Origin: an uncultured Anaerolineaceae bacterium
GTDB lineage: Bacteria; Chloroflexota; Anaerolineae; Anaerolineales; Anaerolineaceae
Direction: 5' to 3'
DNA length: 64,000 bases
Assembly: GCA_937897615.1 (NCBI GenBank)
Contig: CALCNO010000201.1
Location: 124,001 to 188,000 of the forward strand
Part shown: one piece after another, positions 1 to 7,107 of the stretch
Numbering within the stretch: the first letter of the stretch is position 1
Layout: every line of letters starts with the position of its first letter
The notes under the pieces: generated by a model
Seen by the model: only the letters and a program-made list of their open reading frames with translations
What the model was told of the DNA's origin: nothing
Databases searched by the model: none
Made by a program: the position numbers and the translations under genes

Positions 1-1
1 C

Positions 2-688
2 CGTTGGGTGCTGCTGAGCTTTCTCATCGTGGGCGGCATTGTGCTTCAAATTCTCCTGCAGCCCAATTTAAGCACCTCCATTCTCTTATTTGTGATCTGG
101 TTTGCCATGCTATGGATCAATGGCTTGCCAACAAAGTACCTGGTAATTCTGGGGGTCTCGGCCGTGGTGTTGTTTGTGGCGGCCTTCCCCTTTTTGCAGG
201 ATTACCAGCAGCAACGCATTCTCAGTTTCATCCAGCCTGATCCTACGGCGCGCCATGGTAATACCTATAATGTCGAGCAGGCTCTCATCACAATTGGCAA
301 TGGCGGCTGGCTGGGCAAGGGGTACGGGCACGGCACCCAGGTGCAGCTTCGTTTTCTCAAGGTGCGCCACAACGACTTTATCTTTTCAGCCATGGCGGAG
401 GAGTTTGGCTTTGTCGGAACGGTTGCTATTGTGGCCATCCTTGTCTTTGTCATTTACCGGTGTTTTCGTTCTGTAAAACTCGCAAGCGATAATTATGGCG
501 CAATGATCGCGTTTGGTTTTGCCACGCTGATATTCTTCCAAACGGCAGTCAATATTGGGGTGAATATGCGCCTGATTCCGGTGACGGGGCAAACCCTGCC
601 TTTCATCAGTTACGGTGGCAGTTCCCTGTTATCATTGTTGCTTGGCGTTGGTTTGATCGAAAGTGTATTGATGCATCAGCAAAAATAG
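2..688 (+). CDS. rodA: RodA/FtsW/SpoVE-family peptidoglycan polymerase, C-terminal part
   Basis: This gene is cut by the left edge of the window; about 228 C-terminal residues are present. The family (SEDS) polymerises lipid II glycan strands at the inner membrane during elongation (RodA) or division (FtsW). Visible family marks are the stretch HNDFIFSAMAEEFGFVG and the C-terminal PFISYGGSSLL loop, set among several hydrophobic membrane segments. The HNDFIF/AEEFGF form fits RodA slightly better than FtsW, and the mreB gene in this window would be a natural partner, but the paralogue choice is not certain. gltX follows after 12 bases, so the two are probably cotranscribed. Confidence 0.85.
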   Translation, partial: RWVLLSFLIVGGIVLQILLQPNLSTSILLFVIWFAMLWINGLPTKYLVILGVSAVVLFVAAFPFLQDYQQQRILSFIQPDPTARHGNTYNVEQALITIGNGGWLGKGYGHGTQVQLRFLKVRHNDFIFSAMAEEFGFVGTVAIVAILVFVIYRCFRSVKLASDNYGAMIAFGFATLIFFQTAVNIGVNMRLIPVTGQTLPFISYGGSSLLSLLLGVGLIESVLMHQQK

Positions 689-700
689 GCGAGGAGACCC

Positions 701-2185
701 ATGACAAATTCACAGCACCCCATTCGCGTTCGTTTTGCGCCTTCACCGACCGGCCACATGCACCTGGGCAGTGCGCGTACTGCCCTGTATGACTACCTGG
801 CGGCGAAGCGGCTTGGCGGACAGTTCGTCCTGCGCATTGAAGATACCGACATGAAGCGCTATGTGCCTGAGGCCGAGCAGGAGTTGATCGATGGGTTACG
901 CTGGCTGGGAATTGAATATGACGAAGGGCCTGATGTTGGTGGCCCTTACGGGCCATACCGTCAGTCCGAACGACAGCACATCTACCGCGAATACGCGGAA
1001 AAACTGGTAGAGTCTGGCAACGCTTTCTATTGTTTCTGCTCTCAGGAGCGGCTGGCGAAAGTCCGTGAAGAGCAGATGCAGAATAAACAGTCTTTGCACT
1101 ATGACGGTACCTGCCGGCATCTCACACTTGAGGAAGCGCGCCAGCGCATTGCGCAGGGCGAGAAGTACGTCATCCGCTTTAAGAGCCCGTTGGAAGGTGA
1201 GACGACCGTGACAGATTTGTTGCGCGGCGATATTACCGTCAACAACAGGCAGATTGATGATTCTATCTTGTTCAAGTCGGATGGCTGGGCGTTGTATCAC
1301 CTGGCAGCGATGGTGGATGATTACCTGATGAAAATCACACATGTGATCCGCGGCTCTGAGTGGCTGCCTTCACTGCCCCTGCATGCGTTGATCTGCCGCG
1401 CTTTTGGCTGGCCGGAGCCTGTTTGGGTGCATCTTTCAGTGTTCTTAAAGCCAAGTGGCAAAGGCAAAATGAGCAAGCGTGAAAAGGCCGATTTGGTCAA
1501 AGACGGGCATTCCTTTTTTATCAAGGACCTAAAGGATTTGGGCTATGTCCCTGAGGGAGTGATCAACTGGATTTCTTTGATGGGCTGGAGCCTGGATGAC
1601 AAAACCGAGTTCTTTACCATGCAGGATCTGGAAAAGTCTTTCAGCCTGGAAAAACTGAACCCATCTCCTGCTGCCATCAACTATACAAAACTGGATTACT
1701 TTAATGGCCTACATATCCGCAATTTATCTGACCGTGACCTGGCGGAGCGTCTTCTTCCTTTCTTTGTAAGAGAAGGAATGGATGCTACTGTGGATAAATT
1801 GGAAAAGATTTCTCCCGTGCTAAAAGAGCGCTTGGTAACTCTGGATGATGCAATTCCTATGGCGGGATTCTTCTTTAAAAGTGAGTTGATCTACTCCAAA
1901 GAGGAATTGATCCAAAAAGGCCTTGATGAGCATGCTACAAAGGAGATTCTTAAAAAATCCCTCTCTTTGTTTGAGCAAGGAAGCGTGATCGATAAGGAAA
2001 AACTGGAACCGGTTCTGCGAACATTTGGCGATGAGAATGGCTATTCGGCAGGGCAGGTGTTTGGCACATTGCGCGTAGCCACAACGGGTCAAAAAGTCAG
2101 TCCGCCATTATTTGAGTGCATGGAGATCATTGGCAGAGACCTGGTGATCGAGCGCATCAAAAAGGCTATCTCATTCGTAGGATAA
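701..2185 (+). CDS. gltX: Glutamyl-tRNA synthetase
   Basis: Class I aminoacyl-tRNA synthetase that charges tRNA-Glu with glutamate in the cytoplasm. The 494-residue length is normal for bacterial GluRS. The ATP-binding signature appears as SPTGHMHLGSART near residues 15-27 (HIGH-like element HLGS) and the second signature KMSKR lies at residues 256-260. The start ATG follows a GGAGA ribosome site. It directly follows the rodA-like gene and ends in a strong hairpin terminator, so it closes that transcription unit. The sequence alone does not show whether the enzyme discriminates against tRNA-Gln; no gatCAB genes are in the window. Confidence 0.97.
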   Translation: MTNSQHPIRVRFAPSPTGHMHLGSARTALYDYLAAKRLGGQFVLRIEDTDMKRYVPEAEQELIDGLRWLGIEYDEGPDVGGPYGPYRQSERQHIYREYAEKLVESGNAFYCFCSQERLAKVREEQMQNKQSLHYDGTCRHLTLEEARQRIAQGEKYVIRFKSPLEGETTVTDLLRGDITVNNRQIDDSILFKSDGWALYHLAAMVDDYLMKITHVIRGSEWLPSLPLHALICRAFGWPEPVWVHLSVFLKPSGKGKMSKREKADLVKDGHSFFIKDLKDLGYVPEGVINWISLMGWSLDDKTEFFTMQDLEKSFSLEKLNPSPAAINYTKLDYFNGLHIRNLSDRDLAERLLPFFVREGMDATVDKLEKISPVLKERLVTLDDAIPMAGFFFKSELIYSKEELIQKGLDEHATKEILKKSLSLFEQGSVIDKEKLEPVLRTFGDENGYSAGQVFGTLRVATTGQKVSPPLFECMEIIGRDLVIERIKKAISFVG

Positions 2186-2187
2186 AC

Positions 2188-2221
2188 AAAAGAAGTGGTG
2201 AGTTCTCACCACTTCTTTTTT
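2188..2221 (+). terminator. Rho-independent terminator after gltX
   Basis: An 11-bp perfect stem (GAAGTGGTGAG with CTCACCACTTC) around a tiny loop, extended by A/T pairs and followed by a T run, starts two bases after the gltX stop codon. Confidence 0.93.
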
Positions 2222-2225
2222 GTCT

Positions 2226-2301
<76 letters not shown>

Positions 2302-2315
2302 ATCAACAGTGAGTC

Positions 2316-2343
2316 ATTATACCGCATCATCACTGTTTTGCAA
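2316..2343 (-). promoter_or_regulatory. Promoter of tRNA-Pro, flanked by an inverted repeat
   Basis: On the minus strand TTGCAA (-35), 16 bases, then TATAAT (-10) lies about 15 bases before the mature tRNA 5' end. A perfect 8-bp inverted repeat, AACAGTGA at 2305-2312 and TCACTGTT at 2330-2337, brackets the -10 element. It could be an operator or a weak hairpin at the end of the upstream MFS transcript; there is no T run, so I do not call it a terminator. Confidence 0.75.
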
Positions 2344-2352
2344 GGAAAATGA

Positions 2353-3702
2353 TTATTTTGCGTCGGTCTGATGCGCCTCGATCAACTCTGTGCGCCGCTC
2401 AGCCATCTTCAGGCGTACTTTCTCGGCGTCTTTGGGGTAGGTGAAGTAAAAGGCCGAAAAAGCCAGCCCGCAGAGAATCCATGGGAAGGGCACCGTCCAG
2501 AGCATGGCGGTGGTGAGGCCGTACTTGACGGCCAATGCGCCGGCAATGACGGACGCCAGCGAGGAGAGGCCGCCTTCAACAAAATTGACCACCGAGTAGG
2601 CACTGGAGCGTTTTTCGGGGGAAACAACGGCTTGCATCATCGGTTCTTTGGCGCCGCGCCCGGGCCACCCGATCATCAGCGCAGTGAAGGAAGCCAGGCC
2701 GAACATTTGCCAGAAGCTCATCACGTTGCCGTATTTGAGGAGCAGATACATCAGGGGGACGCCGGAGAAAACGGAGAATTGCCCGATGATGGTTCTGCCG
2801 TATTTGGGACTTTTCTTTTCGGCAAAATCGCCGATCAGGCCACCGACATAGTTACTGACGGCGCTGCCGATCAATACGATGGCGAAGATCAGCGGCGCGC
2901 TGCCTTTGGGATCGGTAAAGGACGTGGTATTGGAATACCCCAGATTCTCTACCATCCAGCGAATAAAGTAGACACCCATTACCACCCAGGGCATTGACCC
3001 GGTTACACCTTGCGCAATGGCTGCCCAGATTGTTGGGATTTTCAGGGTATCCAGCATATCCTTGATGTTGATGGAATAACGCTTGTCATCGGCGTGAGTG
3101 ACCACACCCTGAAGCTCCGGTTCTGCTGAGCCGCGCGGCGGTTCTTCTACCAGGAGCCAAATGACCAGTCCGGTCAGGATGCTGGCGATGCCAAGGCCAA
3201 TAAAGCCCCAACGCCAGAGATCGGTAGTGGCAACCATGCCGACCAGCAAAACGCTTATGACGACCCCAATCAGTCCGACAAAGCCAATGATTCCCAGGGC
3301 GCGTCCGCGCTTTTCCTGCGGAAAATGGTCACCCAGTAAGGAGAATGTAGCAGGCATTAGGCAGCCGAGGCCAAGGCCGGAGATCACTCTGATGATGAAC
3401 ATGGAGGAAAAGGTTGGAGACAGGCCTACCAGCAACGTCCAAATTCCCCAGATGCCCGTACCAAAGAAAAGCACTTTCTTCCGTGAAAATTTATCGGCTG
3501 CATAGCCCCAGAAAGGAGCGCTAATGGTGGCAGTGATCGAGCGCAGTGTTTCCATCCAACCGATCTGTTTCAGGCTGACGGAAAAGACTGTGGAGATGAT
3601 GGCATTCAGTACCCCCATCACCTGGCTCTCGCCCTGGTCTACCAGGTAGCCAAAACCCAGGGCAAATAAGGTTCTACCGGATCTCTTGTGTGTTCCTCGC
3701 AT
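2353..3702 (-). CDS. Major facilitator superfamily transporter
   Basis: A 449-residue polytopic membrane protein with about 12 hydrophobic segments. The loop between segments 2 and 3 reads GYAADKFSRKKVL, the classic MFS motif A (GxxxDrxGrrk type), and a second-half motif GDFAEKKSPKYGR is also present. This marks a proton- or solute-driven permease of the inner membrane; the substrate cannot be read from the sequence. The start ATG is preceded by GGAGG at a good distance. It is a single gene, with tRNA-Pro downstream on the same strand and the methyltransferase of the radical SAM operon about 108 bases upstream. No functional link to that operon is evident. Confidence 0.9.
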   Translation of the reverse strand: MRGTHKRSGRTLFALGFGYLVDQGESQVMGVLNAIISTVFSVSLKQIGWMETLRSITATISAPFWGYAADKFSRKKVLFFGTGIWGIWTLLVGLSPTFSSMFIIRVISGLGLGCLMPATFSLLGDHFPQEKRGRALGIIGFVGLIGVVISVLLVGMVATTDLWRWGFIGLGIASILTGLVIWLLVEEPPRGSAEPELQGVVTHADDKRYSINIKDMLDTLKIPTIWAAIAQGVTGSMPWVVMGVYFIRWMVENLGYSNTTSFTDPKGSAPLIFAIVLIGSAVSNYVGGLIGDFAEKKSPKYGRTIIGQFSVFSGVPLMYLLLKYGNVMSFWQMFGLASFTALMIGWPGRGAKEPMMQAVVSPEKRSSAYSVVNFVEGGLSSLASVIAGALAVKYGLTTAMLWTVPFPWILCGLAFSAFYFTYPKDAEKVRLKMAERRTELIEAHQTDAK

Positions 3703-3810
3703 ACATGCCTCCGATTAAATAAATAGTTCAGACTGCTGGCTTTTGCGGCGGTACGATGAATCTGAACCTATGCCCTTGATTTTACTCTTTTATCGAAAAA
3801 GGATTGCCGC

Positions 3811-4581
3811 CTATTGCATTGGTTTTTCCGCGATGGCGTAAAAGGTGGGAATCCACGAGACACGCCTACCTGAATTGCGCAGGCGCAAATCGCTCTCTTT
3901 GAGCGATTTGAATACCCAGCGCGGAACAATTTTCTGCAGGTCGTACTGCAGCATCTCCCACTCGCTTGCAAATTCTGTTTCAGCCACTGAATCCAGTTGC
4001 TTTTGAAATCCTGAAAGGCCAAACTGGATATGGGTAAAACCACCGCTTGCCAGCATTTCTGGCAGCCTTCGGCCAATTTTGCTGATGGCCCCCTGACGCT
4101 GCAACGACCATGTTTGCAACTTTCCTAGAAAGAAGAAAACAGGTGGGTATTCAACCCTTGCGCCATAGTCCGGTTCAGCGAAACACACCAGCTTGCCGCC
4201 GGGCTTTAAAACGCGCCAGATTGAATTCAGGACTTCTTGTGGGCGCTTAATCCATAGCCAGAAGTAATGGCTGAGGACAAAATCAAAAGCCGCGCCGGCA
4301 AATGGAAGCGCACTGGCATCGGATGTTGCAAGTAGTTGAGAGGCCACCACTTTTTTGGCAGCGCACAGGCGTCTGAAATCTTTATCAATACCAACCGGTT
4401 CAGTCAGACTGATCTGCCATGTTTCGCGGAGAATGGCTCCGGTGCCGCAGCCTACTTCCAAGACACGTGAGTTTTGACCAATGCCTAGCTGCATTGACAG
4501 GTACTCGCGCAGGGGGCGTGTCCATTTTGCCTGGTGCTCGAACTGCTGATTCCAATCAGGCGCAGGGTTATTTGCTTTCAT
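3811..4581 (-). CDS. Class I SAM-dependent methyltransferase
   Basis: 256 residues with a Rossmann-type SAM-binding motif I, VLEVGCGTGAIL, at residues 40-51, an acidic post-I region and the later motif LPFAGAAFDFVLSHYFWLW, typical of Methyltransf_11/25 proteins acting on small molecules or peptides. The ATG overlaps the end of the upstream degenerate radical SAM gene by 14 bases, so translation is probably coupled. It is the last gene of the five-gene minus-strand operon starting at 9199. Its substrate is unknown; methylation of the operon's product or a metabolite are both possible. The C-terminal 100 residues carry no motif I recognise. Confidence 0.85.
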   Translation of the reverse strand: MKANNPAPDWNQQFEHQAKWTRPLREYLSMQLGIGQNSRVLEVGCGTGAILRETWQISLTEPVGIDKDFRRLCAAKKVVASQLLATSDASALPFAGAAFDFVLSHYFWLWIKRPQEVLNSIWRVLKPGGKLVCFAEPDYGARVEYPPVFFFLGKLQTWSLQRQGAISKIGRRLPEMLASGGFTHIQFGLSGFQKQLDSVAETEFASEWEMLQYDLQKIVPRWVFKSLKESDLRLRNSGRRVSWIPTFYAIAEKPMQ

Positions 4582-5749
4582 TCACCCAAAGTTTTGCCGC
4601 AGACCAGATCTTTTCCCAGCTATCGGTTAGTAGATTGCCCAGCACAGTATCGATCCCTTGCGCCGGCAGGACGTCTCCATCAGGCTCCACGTAGAGCCAG
4701 GAACGGGCCGCACCTTTGCGGGTATTCTCGTTGTTTTGAACTTCCAACGCGACCGGATTCATTTCTGAATAAGGCACCGGCATGTCCCAAACGAGGGACA
4801 AACCGTTTTCGTGTATTTTACGGGTGAGTTCGGCGAGCTTTGCAGCCACTGCTTCGCTATTGGCACTCAGGGAAACCTTTTGAACACCAGCCTTTACCAG
4901 TTTTTTCAACACAGAATCAAAAGTTGCTAGGTTTGAATCTGTGATGGTCAGGTGTACCGTCAGAGAAATGTCTTCATGGACGATATCGGTTAACACTTCC
5001 CAGGAGTCCGTATCTTTGGGGTCCAGCACCAGCATGATGTGATCCAGGCCGGCCTGCAGGAGAGAATCCAGGTAACCCTTTTCCGAGAGGCGCAGCCCAT
5101 CGGTGATTAGCCCGGAAACCAGGCCCAATTGTTCTGCATGCGCAATCAGTTCTGGCAGGTCGGGGCGGATGGTTGGCTCGCCGCCGGTAAAGACCACATG
5201 CAGAATGCCTTTGTTCCATGCTTTTTGCAGAATGGTTTTCCATTCCGATGTTTCCAGCAGTCGTTTTACCCTGTTGATTGGGGTGTAGACCGCGCTGGAT
5301 TCCCCCGGTGTCTGATACGTAAGGGCGCAGTCAAGGCGCAGCGGCGCGGTCAGATGATCCTGGTGCAATTCAAGGCGATCAATGTCGAGAAAGCTCTCGG
5401 GGTCAAGATCGGGCATCAAAATCAGAGACTCCAATCTGCCGATGAAAGTATCAAGGTCGGTTTTTACCTGCTCGGCAGTGGCGCGATAGCGTTTGACCAT
5501 TTCGCTGGTAATCACCTGTTCGGAGGAACCCTGGATGATGTGATAAGCGAATTCGCTGGCACTGGGATTCAGATGCAGAATGGTGCTGGCGTTGAGCACA
5601 AGCAGCCCATCGCCTAAAGGGTCTAGGCGCAGATGCAGCCTGCAGGTCTGCCCATCCGGGAGTTTGTAGTAACCCTGGTAGGTTCCCTCTGGCAGAGGTT
5701 TAGGGGTGAAAAAGATGTTGTTAATAAAAGTGCGAATTCTGGCCTTCAT
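4568..5749 (-). CDS. Degenerate radical SAM-like protein lacking all cluster-binding cysteines
   Basis: 393 residues from the ATG that follows GGAGGG (an upstream in-frame start at 5806 would overlap the preceding gene). The protein aligns along its whole length with the radical SAM enzyme encoded just upstream: the same N-terminal domain (RLHLRLDPLGDGLLVLNA, then HLNPSA), and the same core with the SAM-binding TGGEP motif at residues 178-182. The CxxxCxxC loop is replaced by the Cys-free TYQTPGESSAVYTP, and the C-terminal SPASM-type cysteines are gone: only VEPDGDVLPAQ and LGNLLTDSWEKIW remain of that region. It therefore cannot bind either Fe-S cluster. I infer a pseudoenzyme, perhaps a substrate-binding or scaffold partner of its paralogue. 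Confidence 0.85.
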   Translation of the reverse strand: MKARIRTFINNIFFTPKPLPEGTYQGYYKLPDGQTCRLHLRLDPLGDGLLVLNASTILHLNPSASEFAYHIIQGSSEQVITSEMVKRYRATAEQVKTDLDTFIGRLESLILMPDLDPESFLDIDRLELHQDHLTAPLRLDCALTYQTPGESSAVYTPINRVKRLLETSEWKTILQKAWNKGILHVVFTGGEPTIRPDLPELIAHAEQLGLVSGLITDGLRLSEKGYLDSLLQAGLDHIMLVLDPKDTDSWEVLTDIVHEDISLTVHLTITDSNLATFDSVLKKLVKAGVQKVSLSANSEAVAAKLAELTRKIHENGLSLVWDMPVPYSEMNPVALEVQNNENTRKGAARSWLYVEPDGDVLPAQGIDTVLGNLLTDSWEKIWSAAKLWVNESK

Positions 5750-5769
5750 AATCCCTCCGAAAGATGCGA

Positions 5770-7098
5770 TCAAACAGCAGTCGACAGGGGGCACCCCCCG
5801 CCGCATTCAGAAACAAGCGCGCAAGACGAACATTTGGACATCACGTATTTTCGCTCGCGCAGTGAGCGCGAAAGATCGTGATTCCAGATTGAATCCCACG
5901 GTTGGCTGAGCATGTTGCCCAGTGACTGGTAGTAGGACTGGCAGGGGAGCACATCCCCGTTGGGCTCGATGCACATGTTGTAAAGGGCAGCAGTACAGCC
6001 CTTTACCCCCAGGTCGTTTAAAACCGGGTCAAAATTACAGTATTGGGTGGGGGTATACCAGATCAACCTTTGTCCATAGGCATGGGTGATCTTCTTGGCT
6101 TCATCCAGCAGTGGCAACAGCTCTTTCTCGGATAAACCGGTGCCAACGCTCTTGCCGCGGCCGGAATAGATCAAAGCATTTAGCCCGACTGTTTTTACTC
6201 CAAGGTCGCCAAGGAAACGCAATGTGTCGGGGATTGTGTGCACGTTGGTCTTGAGCATTGTCGTGTTGGTCATCACATAGGGGTGTAAGCGGATAGCATT
6301 CTTCAGCCCGGTCAGCGTTTCTTCCCAGGCGCTGGGGTGGCAAACCATCTCATTGTGAATCTCTGGTACCGAGGATTCAAAGGTGATCTGAAGATGGTCC
6401 AGCCCGGATTCGATCAGTTGCGCAAGGAAGGTATCATTGGCAAGTTTACGGCCGTTTGTGTTCAGGCCCGTGATCTGGCCTTTCTGCTCTGCATAGTTCA
6501 CCAGCGCGGGCAGGTCATCGCGCAGGGTAGGTTCGCCGCCGGTGAAAACGATGTGAGGAATCCCAATATCCCATAGTTTGTCCAGGATCGAAAACCATTT
6601 TTCGGTTTCGAGTTCCGGGTAGTTTCTGGAACGCGCGTTGTAACAATGTGTGCAGGCATTGTTACAACGATAAGTGAGCGCAAGGTCCATCCGATAGGGT
6701 GCCGAGGGGATTGTGGAGAAAGGGGCATTGATCTCAAGATCGAGATCGCAGACGGGGCAGGCTTCTCCCGCAATCAGTTGGTCAATCTGCGTGAGCGTTG
6801 CCTCAATGTCGCTTTGTAGTGCGCTTCCGCTCACGTCAAAACTTTTTTTGATCGCCCTGGCGGCTTCGGCAGCGGGTACGTCTTTTAGGTGATAGTAGGT
6901 AATGAGGGCTGCGGTGGGGTTGAGATGGAAAATCTGGTTGGCGTTGACCAGCAGAATACCTGAGCCATCCGCATCAATGCGCAGGTGCAGGCGGCTTGAA
7001 TTGCCGTTCTCGCCTTTGCGAAAATGGTATACCCCGGTATCGGGTACTTGCAATACCGGGGATTTGCCGAACCAGGAACGAAGGCGATTCGTAAACAT
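5770..7098 (-). CDS. Radical SAM/SPASM-type maturase with N-terminal PqqD-like domain
   Basis: 442 residues. Residues 1-110 form a small domain (RLHLRIDADGSGILLVNA, then HLNPTA) resembling PqqD-like peptide-recognition modules; that assignment is by pattern only. The radical SAM core has C145, C149 and C152 (CNNACTHC) for the SAM-bound [4Fe-4S] cluster and TGGEP at 186-190. The C-terminal region has C368, C376, C386, C423, C426, C432 and C436 in a SPASM-like arrangement for auxiliary clusters. Such enzymes usually modify ribosomal peptides. The gene starts 10 bases after the gene for a membrane protein with a Cys-Ala tail, the obvious candidate substrate, and is followed after 20 bases by its degenerate paralogue. 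Confidence 0.92.
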   Translation of the reverse strand: MFTNRLRSWFGKSPVLQVPDTGVYHFRKGENGNSSRLHLRIDADGSGILLVNANQIFHLNPTAALITYYHLKDVPAAEAARAIKKSFDVSGSALQSDIEATLTQIDQLIAGEACPVCDLDLEINAPFSTIPSAPYRMDLALTYRCNNACTHCYNARSRNYPELETEKWFSILDKLWDIGIPHIVFTGGEPTLRDDLPALVNYAEQKGQITGLNTNGRKLANDTFLAQLIESGLDHLQITFESSVPEIHNEMVCHPSAWEETLTGLKNAIRLHPYVMTNTTMLKTNVHTIPDTLRFLGDLGVKTVGLNALIYSGRGKSVGTGLSEKELLPLLDEAKKITHAYGQRLIWYTPTQYCNFDPVLNDLGVKGCTAALYNMCIEPNGDVLPCQSYYQSLGNMLSQPWDSIWNHDLSRSLRERKYVMSKCSSCALVSECGGGCPLSTAV

Positions 7099-7107
7099 TG
7101 GCGAGGG

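Noticed and set aside
2371..2997. Plus-strand frame of 208 codons
   Set aside because: Antisense to the MFS transporter, with no recognisable protein features; a G+C-driven shadow.
3726..3767. Inverted repeat GTTCAGA / TCTGAAC as a terminator
   Set aside because: The arms are seven bases with a 28-base gap and no T run follows; it could be a binding site but nothing supports one.
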